A stretch of DNA of 44,137 nucleotides from Burkholderiales bacterium (GTDB lineage: Bacteria; Pseudomonadota; Gammaproteobacteria; Burkholderiales; SG8-41), in the NCBI GenBank assembly GCA_020854035.1, contig JADZGE010000073.1, positions 1-44,137 of the forward strand, written 5' to 3'. Position 1 is the stretch's first letter. Each line of letters opens with the position of its first letter. This document shows positions 33,995-41,353 of this stretch, piece by piece. Made by a program: the position numbers and the translations under genes. The notes beneath the pieces were generated by a model, which worked only from the letters and a program-made list of their open reading frames with translations, did not search any database and was not told where the DNA came from.

Positions 33995-34838
33995 ATTCGA
34001 AAAACCCCCGGCCCGACTTCCGGCCCAGATGTCCTGCATCGACCTTCTCGCGCCACAACGGGCAGGGCCGGTACTTCGGGTCCCCGAAACCGTCGTGGAG
34101 CACCTCCAGTATCGCGAGACAGGTGTCGAGGCCGATGAGATCCGCGAGCGCGAGCGGCCCCATCGGGTGCGACATCCCGAGCTTCATCACGGCGTCGATG
34201 TCCGCGGCGCTCGCGAGCCCCTCGCGCAGGCAGTACACCGCCTCGTTCAGCATCGGCAGCAGGACGCGGTTCGACACGAAACCGGGGCTGTTCTTCACCT
34301 CCACCGGTGTCTTGCCCACCCGCACCGCGAGCGCCCGTATCGTCTCGCAGGTGGCGTCCGAGGTCTGCAGCGCCCGCACGAGTTCCACCAGCGGCATCAG
34401 GGGCACCGGGTTGAAGAAGTGCATGCCGATCACCTGCGCCGGGCGCTTCGTCGCCGCCGCGATGCGGGTAAGCGAGATCGAGGAGGTGTTCGAGGCTAGG
34501 ATCGCGGACGGCTGCGCGGCGCGGTCGAGTTCCGCGAAGATCCGCAACTTCGTCTCCACGTTCTCCGTGGCCGCCTCGACGATCACGTCGCAGCCGGCCG
34601 TCTCGCCGAGCCCGGTCGCGATCCTTACCCGCGCGAGCGTGGCGGCCCGCTCGTCCGGGCCGATTCTCCCCCGCGCGAGCAGCCGGTCGAGGCTCCCCGC
34701 GATCGCCTCCATGCCGCGCCGCGCCGCGGCCTCGCTCACATCCGTCATCACCACCTCGAGCCCGGCCGCCGAGCATACCTGCGCGATGCCGTTGCCCATC
34801 GTGCCGGCGCCGATCACCGCGAGACGCCCGACCGTCAT
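33987..34838 (-). CDS. 3-hydroxybutyryl-CoA dehydrogenase
   Basis: A 283-residue NAD(P)-dependent enzyme that interconverts acetoacetyl-CoA and 3-hydroxybutyryl-CoA. The Rossmann motif is VIGAGTMGNGIAQ at the N-terminus. SNTSSISLT and GMHFFNPVPLMPLVE carry the catalytic Ser and His, and NSPGFVSNRVLLPMLNEA follows, all typical of the stand-alone Hbd/PaaH type. No hydratase domain is attached. It overlaps the upstream acetate-kinase stop by 4 bp (ATGA) and the downstream dehydrogenase by 8 bp, so the three are tightly coupled. In this place it may make or use 3-hydroxybutyryl-CoA for PHB turnover. Confidence 0.92.
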   Translation of the reverse strand: MTVGRLAVIGAGTMGNGIAQVCSAAGLEVVMTDVSEAAARRGMEAIAGSLDRLLARGRIGPDERAATLARVRIATGLGETAGCDVIVEAATENVETKLRIFAELDRAAQPSAILASNTSSISLTRIAAATKRPAQVIGMHFFNPVPLMPLVELVRALQTSDATCETIRALAVRVGKTPVEVKNSPGFVSNRVLLPMLNEAVYCLREGLASAADIDAVMKLGMSHPMGPLALADLIGLDTCLAILEVLHDGFGDPKYRPCPLWREKVDAGHLGRKSGRGFFEYG

Positions 34839-36028
34839 GCCCGGCGCTCCATCGCGATCACGCGCCGCGTGTGGCGCGCGATCATCAGTTCCTCGTTCGT
34901 GGGGACGACCCACGCCGCCACCCGGCTCGCCGGCGTGCTGATGCGCGGCCCGCCCTTCTCGTTCGCCGCCGGGTCGGCTTGCACTCCGAGCCAGGCGGCA
35001 TCGCGGCAGATCCCCGCCCGGATCGCCGCGCTGTTCTCGCCGATGCCGGCGGTAAAGACGAGCGCGTCGAGCCCGCCGAGCGCCGCCGCGAGCGACCCGA
35101 GCTCGCGCCGGATGCGGTAGAGGAAGAGATCCACGGCAAGCTTCGCGCGGGGATCGTCCGAGGCAAGGAGCCTTCGCATGTCGCTCGAAATGCCCGACAC
35201 GCCCAGCAATCCCGACTGGCTGTAGAGGAGCTTCTCGATCGCGCGCGCGTTCATGCCGCGCTCGTCCATGAGGTAGAGCAGCACGCCCGGGTCGATGGCT
35301 CCGCACCGCGTGCCCATGGGGAGCCCCTCCACCGCGGTGAACCCCATGGTGCTCGCGACGCTCTTCCCGCCATCCAGCGCGCACAGGCTGGAGCCGTTGC
35401 CGAGGTGGCACACCACCGTCTTCCCCGCTCCCGCCCGCGCGTCATGCCCCGGCAGGACCGAGGCGACGTATTCGTAGGACAAGCCGTGAAACCCGTAGCG
35501 CCGTACCCCGGCGTCGTGGAACTCCCGCGGCAGCGCGAAGCGGCGGGCGATATCCGGGTTGGTCGAATGGAACGCGGTGTCGAAGCAGGCGACCTGCGGG
35601 AGCTCCGGCCGTCTCCCCAGGAGCAGGCGGATCGGCGCGAGGTTGTGCGGCTGATGCAGCGGCGCGAGCGGTATGAACCTGGCGAGGACTTCCAGAACGT
35701 CCTCGTCGATGCGTACCGGCGCCGAGTATTCGAGCCCGCCGTGCACGACGCGGTGCCCGACCGCGGCGAGCGTGTGGTCGCCCCGCAGGCCGCCGAGGAA
35801 TTCGGCGAGGTGCGCGACCGCGCCTTCGTGCCCGAGGTTGACGCCCTCGCCCCACGATTTCTCGCCGACGGCATTCCCCGCCCGGTCGCGCGCGACGAAC
35901 CGCGGCGCCGTGTGGAGCCCCTCGATCTGGCCGCGCGCGACGGCCTCGAGCGCCCCGTCCTGCTCGGCATAGAGCAGGAACTTGATGCTGGAGGAGCCGG
36001 CGTTCAGGACCAGAATCGCGTCGCTCAT
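34835..36028 (-). CDS. ackA: Acetate/propionate-family kinase
   Basis: A 397-residue ASKHA-fold kinase converting acetyl-phosphate and ADP to acetate and ATP. The N-terminal LVLNAGSSSIKF, HRVVHGG and the later GLSYEYV and TAGIGENS segments match acetate kinase. FDTAFHSTNP is the usual active-site loop. Relatives accept propionate or other acyl phosphates, so a 3-hydroxybutyryl phosphate substrate is possible but untested. GGAAGG lies 8 bases before the ATG. It is followed by an overlapping 3-hydroxybutyryl-CoA dehydrogenase. The upstream gap of 127 bp to the phosphotransacylase carries a small hairpin. Confidence 0.93.
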   Translation of the reverse strand: MSDAILVLNAGSSSIKFLLYAEQDGALEAVARGQIEGLHTAPRFVARDRAGNAVGEKSWGEGVNLGHEGAVAHLAEFLGGLRGDHTLAAVGHRVVHGGLEYSAPVRIDEDVLEVLARFIPLAPLHQPHNLAPIRLLLGRRPELPQVACFDTAFHSTNPDIARRFALPREFHDAGVRRYGFHGLSYEYVASVLPGHDARAGAGKTVVCHLGNGSSLCALDGGKSVASTMGFTAVEGLPMGTRCGAIDPGVLLYLMDERGMNARAIEKLLYSQSGLLGVSGISSDMRRLLASDDPRAKLAVDLFLYRIRRELGSLAAALGGLDALVFTAGIGENSAAIRAGICRDAAWLGVQADPAANEKGGPRISTPASRVAAWVVPTNEELMIARHTRRVIAMERRA

Positions 36029-36084
36029 CGCACGACCTTCCCGTCCGGCGCCAGACCACGTGCACCCCACCCCCACCCTCTGAT

Positions 36085-36105
36085 CCCTCCCCCTGAGAGG
36101 GAGGG
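36085..36105 (-). repeat. GC hairpin between phosphotransacylase and kinase
   Basis: The sequence ccctccc-cctgaga-gggaggg forms a perfect 7 bp stem with a 7 base loop in the 127 bp gap. No U-run follows it on the minus strand, so it is not a classic terminator. It resembles short palindromes scattered in proteobacterial genomes and might stabilise or process the mRNA. Confidence 0.5.
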
Positions 36106-36155
36106 AAGATTCGCGCCGGCCACGCTATCGCCGGCGGGCCGGTGTACGGGACGGC

Positions 36156-37103
36156 TCATTTCACCGCCTTCGCCGCGCTCGCACGCCGGGCGTGGGCGAC
36201 GAGCCCCGCCACCGCGCAGGAGGCGAGCCGCGTCTCCAGCGAGTCGGCGCGGCTCGTGAGGATGATCGGCACGCGCGCCCCGAGCACGATGCCGGCGGCG
36301 TCCGCCCCGGCGAGGAACGAGAGGCTCTTCGCGAGCATGTTGCCCGCTTCGAGATCCGGCACGACCAGCACGTTCGCGCGGCCGGCTACCGGAGAATCGA
36401 TCTTCTTGATCCGCGCCGCCTCCTGGCTGATGGCGTTGTCGAGCGCGAGCGGGCCGTCGAGCACGGCGCCGGTGATCTGGCCGCGATCGGCCATCTTGCA
36501 GAGCGCCGCCGCCTCCAGCGTCGAGGGGACATCGGGATTCACCGTCTCCATCGCGGACAGGATCGCCACGCGCACGTCGGAGACACCGAGGTCGCGCACG
36601 AGGTCGATCGCGTTCTGGACGATGTCGACCTTGTCCCTCAGCGTCGGCGCGATGTTCACCGCCGCGTCCGTAATGATGATCGCGTCCGGATGACCGGGCA
36701 CGTCCATGATGAAGCAGTGGCTGATGCGCCGCGCGGTGCGCAGGCCGCTCTCGCGCCGCACCACCGCGCCCATGAGTTCGTCGGTATGGAGGCTCCCCTT
36801 CATGAGCGCTTCTGCTCGGCCCTCCCGCACGATCGCGACCGCCGCCGCGGCGGAAGCCTCGCTGTGCGGAGCGTCGACGATCTCGATGCCCTTCAGGTCG
36901 ATTCCATGCCGCCTCGCCACGGCCTCGATGCGCGCGCGCGGGCCGGCGAGTATCGGCGCGATCAGGCCCGCTCCGACCGCATCGACGATCGCCCTCAGCG
37001 AGCTCTCGTCGCAGGGATGCGCGACGGCGGTCCGCGTCGGGGGCAATGCCTTGCAGCGCTCGATCAGGCGATCGTATTTCTCGTGCTTGCGATCCTGGCT
37101 CAT
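36156..37103 (-). CDS. Phosphate acetyl/butyryltransferase
   Basis: A 315-residue PTA_PTB-family enzyme that exchanges CoA and phosphate on an acyl group. Family segments include ALMKGSLHTDELM, HCFIMDVPGHPDAIIITDAAVNI, and the C-terminal LVVPDLEAGNMLAKSLSFLAGADAAGIVLG. Length and wording fit the phosphate butyryltransferase-like type and the C-terminal half of bifunctional enoyl-CoA hydratase/phosphate acetyltransferases; no hydratase or DRTGG domain is attached. GGAAGGACAC precedes the ATG. It sits between DUF3141 and ackA, the usual partner. Whether it prefers acetyl, butyryl or 3-hydroxybutyryl groups cannot be decided by eye. Confidence 0.9.
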   Translation of the reverse strand: MSQDRKHEKYDRLIERCKALPPTRTAVAHPCDESSLRAIVDAVGAGLIAPILAGPRARIEAVARRHGIDLKGIEIVDAPHSEASAAAAVAIVREGRAEALMKGSLHTDELMGAVVRRESGLRTARRISHCFIMDVPGHPDAIIITDAAVNIAPTLRDKVDIVQNAIDLVRDLGVSDVRVAILSAMETVNPDVPSTLEAAALCKMADRGQITGAVLDGPLALDNAISQEAARIKKIDSPVAGRANVLVVPDLEAGNMLAKSLSFLAGADAAGIVLGARVPIILTSRADSLETRLASCAVAGLVAHARRASAAKAVK

Positions 37104-37143
37104 GTGTCCTTCCGGGTTGCCGGTTCGCATTCGCAAAGACCAG

Positions 37144-39468
37144 TCAGCCCTTGACCGCCGAAAGGCGCTTTCCTCCGGGTGCCGCGTGCAGCGCCTCCTG
37201 TATGCGCCGCAGCATCGCCCGCTGTTCCGCGGTGGGCTCGAGCGCGTGAAGGCGCCGGTCCGCCAGCAGCTTCTCGAAGAGCGTCGCGAGGCGCTTCCCG
37301 TCGGCGGGGTCCCGGACGAGTTGCGGCAGCGTCGCGATCGCACGCTCGCGCTCGTAGCGCACGATGATGTCCTGTTCGCCGCGGATGCGGCGCCGCTCGT
37401 CGGGCGCCGTCTGCGGCAGCAGTTCGCGATAGTCTTGGGCGAGTTCGCGCCGCAGGTGGAGCCGTTCGAGCGGCAACGGCTCGCCCGGGCGGGCGAGGAG
37501 CGCGGCCGCGCGCGCGACCGCCTCCGCGTAGCCGCCGCGCTCGATCGCGGCGAGCGCCTCCTTCACCACGGGCAGCTCGCGGGGCTCGACCGCCCGCGAC
37601 CGGGTTTCTTCCAGCGCTTCCCGCCGGTCCGCGAGATGGAGCGAGAAGAGATTGCCGTACACCTGGAAGAACGCGGCCTCGCTCATCGCGTCGCGCACGT
37701 CGCGGTAATAGTCCAGCGCCGCGCTCATGACGCCGGACATCGCCTGCTCGGCCTTGCGCGCAGGAGCATCGGGTGCCACGGCCTGGCGCTGCGCTTTCAC
37801 GGCGGCGGCGGCCGGTCCGAGCCACGCGAGCCACGGGTTCATGTCGGATACCGCCCAGCGCTGGAAGCGCAGCGGGTGGAATGCCTGCTGCAGCTTCGCC
37901 CCGAGCTCGGTCGAGGCCGCCTGCACGAGTGGCTGCGCGAAAAGCTCGTAGGCGCGCTGGTTGAATTCCGAGATCGCGGCGACCGCCTCGAACGGCTTCT
38001 CGTCCGCCCGCGCAAGACGGTTCAGGCGCTTGACGATGTCCTCCAGCCGGTGCTCGACGAAATCGACCTGGTACTCGACTTTCTCCTTCGCGCCGCGCTC
38101 CTCGTGTATCCGCATGCCGTAGAGCCCCGGCGGCAGGGCCTCGATCGACTTCAGCACCGAGACGATCTGCGCGTGCTCCTTCTTCGCCACCCTGCCCGAG
38201 ACGAAGATGCCGAGGTGGCCGACGTTCTCGTGAAGGAGCCCCACGATCACCTGGCCCCGCGCCTTGATCTCCTCGGTGGAGCCGTAGACGTCGGCGACCC
38301 AGTTGAACGCCTGCTGCGGCGGCGTGATGTTGTCGCCCATCGAAGCGAAGAGGACGATCGGCGAACGGATCTCCCGCAGATCGAAGACCTTGCGGTTCGC
38401 CGAGGCGACCTCCCCGGACCAGAGCCTGTTGCCGACGAAGAGGTTACGCGTTATCCACTCGATCTCCTCGCGGTTCATGAGGTAGAACCCGCCCCACCAG
38501 CGCTCGAACTCGAGGAAGCGCGCCGGCTCGGTATCGACGTTGGCAAAGAGATGGTAGTACTTGTCCCAGTACGTGTTGGCCGGATTGAGGTTCTCGAAAT
38601 TGCGCACGAGCCACGCGCCGTCGAACTTGCCGTTCGCGAGGTCCGAGACGAAGGAGGCAAGCCAGGTGCCGCCGAGCATCCCCCCGGCGTATCGCATCGG
38701 GTTGTCGCCCTCGCCTTCCTGGAACGCGCCGCCCCAGTACGACATGGGTGCGCCGTTGATGACGATCGGTCCCGTGTCCTCCGGGTTCGAGGCGGCGAGC
38801 ATCATCGCCGCCCACCCGCCCTGGCAGTTGCCGACGACGACCGGCTTGGGGCTGGCGGGATGGAGCTCGCGCACCTTCTTCACGAATACCTGCTCGGCGG
38901 CACAGACGTCGAGCAGCGTCTGACCCGGCTCGGGCTCGGGGAAGAAGATCACGAAATAGACGGGGTGCCCGTCGCGCAGCGCCACGCCCACCTGCGAGTC
39001 GTCCTTGAAGCCCCCGATGCCGGGGCCATGACCCGCCCGTGGATCGATGATCACGTAGGGCCTGCGCCGCGCATCGACGCTCACTCCCTCGGGTGGGGTT
39101 ATCCTCACCAGCGCGTAATTCACCGGCCGCTCGAGCCCCCGGCCGTCGAGCACCGTCTCGAAGTCGAAGTGGAGCAGCGGGGGTTTCCCCGCGCGCTCGT
39201 GCTCGATGAACGCGTTGCCGCGTTGCCGCAGCGTGTCCCAGAAGAGCACCGCGCGCTGGCCGAGGTCCACCGCGTATTCGCACCCCGCCTGCCACAGTCC
39301 CCACGGGGTGATCGGCTGGGCGGCAGCGCTTTCCCGGTAGCCGTCGTGGATTTCCTTCACGCGAGCGGTGAAGCGCTCCCGCGCGAGCTTCAACCGCTTC
39401 TGGAGGAGCGTTCCGACCTTCGCCGCCAGCTCCGCCGAGCGTGCCAGTTTTTCCGAAGAATCCTTCAT
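37144..39468 (-). CDS. DUF3141 alpha/beta hydrolase with PHA-synthase-like triad
   Basis: A 774-residue cytoplasmic protein of the DUF3141 family. Residues 95-430 form an alpha/beta-hydrolase domain similar to PHA synthases. The nucleophile elbow is VGNCQGG, with Cys215 instead of Ser, as in the PhaC G-x-C-x-G box. Asp379 (MGDNITPP) and His418 (GHLGIF) complete a plausible triad. The helical C-terminal half (about 440-774) is charged and may bind the polymer or a phasin. No Shine-Dalgarno site of quality is seen. It heads a same-strand series with Pta-like, AckA, Hbd, Bdh, PflB and PflA. It may synthesise or thiolyse hydroxyacyl polymers, which is inference. Confidence 0.88.
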   Translation of the reverse strand: MKDSSEKLARSAELAAKVGTLLQKRLKLARERFTARVKEIHDGYRESAAAQPITPWGLWQAGCEYAVDLGQRAVLFWDTLRQRGNAFIEHERAGKPPLLHFDFETVLDGRGLERPVNYALVRITPPEGVSVDARRRPYVIIDPRAGHGPGIGGFKDDSQVGVALRDGHPVYFVIFFPEPEPGQTLLDVCAAEQVFVKKVRELHPASPKPVVVGNCQGGWAAMMLAASNPEDTGPIVINGAPMSYWGGAFQEGEGDNPMRYAGGMLGGTWLASFVSDLANGKFDGAWLVRNFENLNPANTYWDKYYHLFANVDTEPARFLEFERWWGGFYLMNREEIEWITRNLFVGNRLWSGEVASANRKVFDLREIRSPIVLFASMGDNITPPQQAFNWVADVYGSTEEIKARGQVIVGLLHENVGHLGIFVSGRVAKKEHAQIVSVLKSIEALPPGLYGMRIHEERGAKEKVEYQVDFVEHRLEDIVKRLNRLARADEKPFEAVAAISEFNQRAYELFAQPLVQAASTELGAKLQQAFHPLRFQRWAVSDMNPWLAWLGPAAAAVKAQRQAVAPDAPARKAEQAMSGVMSAALDYYRDVRDAMSEAAFFQVYGNLFSLHLADRREALEETRSRAVEPRELPVVKEALAAIERGGYAEAVARAAALLARPGEPLPLERLHLRRELAQDYRELLPQTAPDERRRIRGEQDIIVRYERERAIATLPQLVRDPADGKRLATLFEKLLADRRLHALEPTAEQRAMLRRIQEALHAAPGGKRLSAVKG

Positions 39469-39554
39469 GATTTCATTCGATTGGCGTGTGTAGCCCCACT
39501 CGCCCCATCGTTCCAGTTCCACACTCTCGTGGTATCGCTTCTCTCCCCGTGCCG

Positions 39555-40166
39555 CTACTTCTTCCCCTTGGCGGCCGGGGCCGGCTCGACCGCCATCGCG
39601 ACCGCCTCGGCGTACACGACCTCGACCTGGTCGCCCACCTTCACCACCTTGAAGTGGTCGGGATTCCGGACCTTGAGGTCGATGACGTTGCCCCGCGGCC
39701 CCTTGAGGGAAATCACGCTCTTCTTCGGATCGACCGCGACGACGTCGGCCAGCACCGTGATTTCCCGCCCGACCGCGCCGGCCGGTGTCGCGCCCGGCTG
39801 GGCCCGCACCGCCGCGACTTCGCCCTTGGCGTCGAGCGGCGCCTTCGTCTTCTTCAGTTCGAGCGTCAGCGCCTCGACGTACTTCACCAGCACGCGGTCT
39901 CCCACCCGGATCTGGTCGAAGTTCCGGACCGCCTCGCCGGCGACGACGTCCACCGTGCGCTGCGGCCCCTTCAGCGTGACGGTACGCGTCGCCTTGTCGA
40001 TGGCGGTGACGGTCGCCGTCACCTCCACGGTCGTGACCGCGGCGGCCTTGCCCGGCTCGCTTGCGATCACGGTGCCGCCCGCTACGCCCGGTTTCTGGGT
40101 CTGCCCCTGCGCCGCCAGCGGCCCGAAAGCCAGCGCGACGAGCATCAACGCAACGACTCCATGCAT
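39555..40166 (-). CDS. Secreted protein with an internally duplicated beta domain
   Basis: A 203-residue secreted protein of unknown function. A signal peptide covers about residues 1-22. Two similar modules follow. The first (about 48-105) has VTAIDKATRTVTLKGPQ and IRVGDRVLVKYVEALTLEL. The second (about 135-193) has VVAVDPKKSVISLKGPRG and VKVGDQVEVVYAEAVAMAVE. The modules look like small OB- or SH3-like beta barrels related to DUF5666-type proteins. An Ala/Lys-rich tail ends the protein. AAAGGAG lies 8 bases before the ATG. It is 86 bp upstream of DUF3141 in the same direction, so it could be part of that transcript. Confidence 0.75.
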   Translation of the reverse strand: MHGVVALMLVALAFGPLAAQGQTQKPGVAGGTVIASEPGKAAAVTTVEVTATVTAIDKATRTVTLKGPQRTVDVVAGEAVRNFDQIRVGDRVLVKYVEALTLELKKTKAPLDAKGEVAAVRAQPGATPAGAVGREITVLADVVAVDPKKSVISLKGPRGNVIDLKVRNPDHFKVVKVGDQVEVVYAEAVAMAVEPAPAAKGKK

Positions 40167-40183
40167 TTCGATTCTCCTTTCGG

Positions 40184-40597
40184 TTATAAGCGGGCCGCGG
40201 CCCGCGACAGGTAACGCTGTCCCGCAAGCACGGTATCCACCGCCGCCAGGAGTTCGGTGGCGATGGCGCGCTTGGCGAGGTAGCCATCCGCTCCGGTTGC
40301 CGCAACGATCCGGGCGAGGGTGGGATGGTCGCGGTCCGTGAGCAGCAGCAGCCGCGCCGCCGGGGCCGCCCCGCGCAACCGGCCGACGAAGCCCGGCAGG
40401 TCGCCGGAGGCCATCGCAAGCTCGGCCACGATGAGGTCGGGATCGAGGCTGCCTGCGCCCGCGATGAGCGAGGCTTCGTCAGCGACGACGAAGACCCTGC
40501 GGAAGGCGGTCTCGAGCAGGCCGCGCACCCCTTCGCTCAGGGCGTGGTGCCGCTCGGCCAGAATGACACACCCGCCCCCCGCCGACGCCTCGCGCAT
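40184..40597 (-). CDS. Stand-alone degenerate receiver-domain protein
   Basis: A 137-residue protein consisting of one receiver-like domain with no output domain. Compared with the intact regulator at 40712, the acidic pair Asp10-Asp11 is replaced by Glu15-Arg16 and the phospho-acceptor Asp54 by Glu59 (IVAELAMA). Thr87 and Lys109 of the switch are kept. The protein ends at AGQRYLSRAAARL, just where a LuxR-type DNA-binding domain would begin. Glu at the acceptor site could mimic phosphorylation. It may be a truncated regulator or a signalling decoy for the neighbouring kinase. The ATG has only a weak ribosome-binding site. Confidence 0.72.
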   Translation of the reverse strand: MREASAGGGCVILAERHHALSEGVRGLLETAFRRVFVVADEASLIAGAGSLDPDLIVAELAMASGDLPGFVGRLRGAAPAARLLLLTDRDHPTLARIVAATGADGYLAKRAIATELLAAVDTVLAGQRYLSRAAARL

Positions 40598-40711
40598 GTC
40601 GTTATCGGCGCGGCGACGGTGCCGCCCGATACCCGGAGTGAACCGGTCCGAAGCGTACCACCGCGACGGCGGCCTGGGACCTCGAAAATCTACGGTAGCC
40701 GGCGGCAAGAG

Positions 40712-41353
40712 CTACGAACCCGAGATGCCGTGCTTGATCGCGAAGTGGATGAGTTCCGCGTTGCTGCGCGCCCCGAGCGTTTCCATCATCCGGTACTTGT
40801 GGAACTCCACGGTGCGCGCCGAGATGTCGAGTCTTGCCGCGATCTCCTTGGCGGTGAGACCTTCCGCGAGGAGTTGCAGGATCTCGCGCTGCCTTAACGT
40901 GAGCGTCGCGACCGGGTCGCCCGGATCCCCCGGTGCCCGCCGCGCCGCTTGCAGCAGCTCGCCCGCCAGCGCGGGGCTGATGAAAGTGCGGCCCTGAAGC
41001 GCGGACTTGACGGCGAGGATCAGTTCCGCCGCCGCGGAGTGCTTGAGCACGAAGCCCACCGCGCCCGCCTCCAGCGCGCGCCGGGCGTAGGCGACATCGC
41101 GATGCATGGTGAGCATCACGACGCGCACCGCCGGATCGTGCTCCGCAATCCGGAGCATGGCGTCGATGCCGTTCAGTTCCGGCATCGTGATATCGGCGAC
41201 GATCGCGTCGGGCCTGAGCCGGCGCGCCGCCTCGACCATCGCGCGTCCGTCCTCGACCACGCCCACGAGGTCGAACTCCGTGGCGAGCAGGCTCGCAAGG
41301 CCCTGCGCCACGATAAGGTGGTCGTCGGCGAGAAGCACGCGGGCGCGGTTCAT
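40712..41353 (-). CDS. NarL/FixJ-type response regulator
   Basis: A 213-residue two-component regulator. The receiver domain has Asp10-Asp11, acceptor Asp54 (IVADITMP), Thr82 and Lys104. A LuxR-type helix-turn-helix spans about 145-200, with TLRQREILQLLAEGLTAKEIA and ISARTVEFHKYRMMETLGA. The start overlaps the kinase stop by 4 bp (ATGA), fixing the partner. Target genes are unknown; the duplicated receiver protein downstream (115 bp away) and the fermentation island are candidates only by position. Confidence 0.92.
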   Translation of the reverse strand: MNRARVLLADDHLIVAQGLASLLATEFDLVGVVEDGRAMVEAARRLRPDAIVADITMPELNGIDAMLRIAEHDPAVRVVMLTMHRDVAYARRALEAGAVGFVLKHSAAAELILAVKSALQGRTFISPALAGELLQAARRAPGDPGDPVATLTLRQREILQLLAEGLTAKEIAARLDISARTVEFHKYRMMETLGARSNAELIHFAIKHGISGS

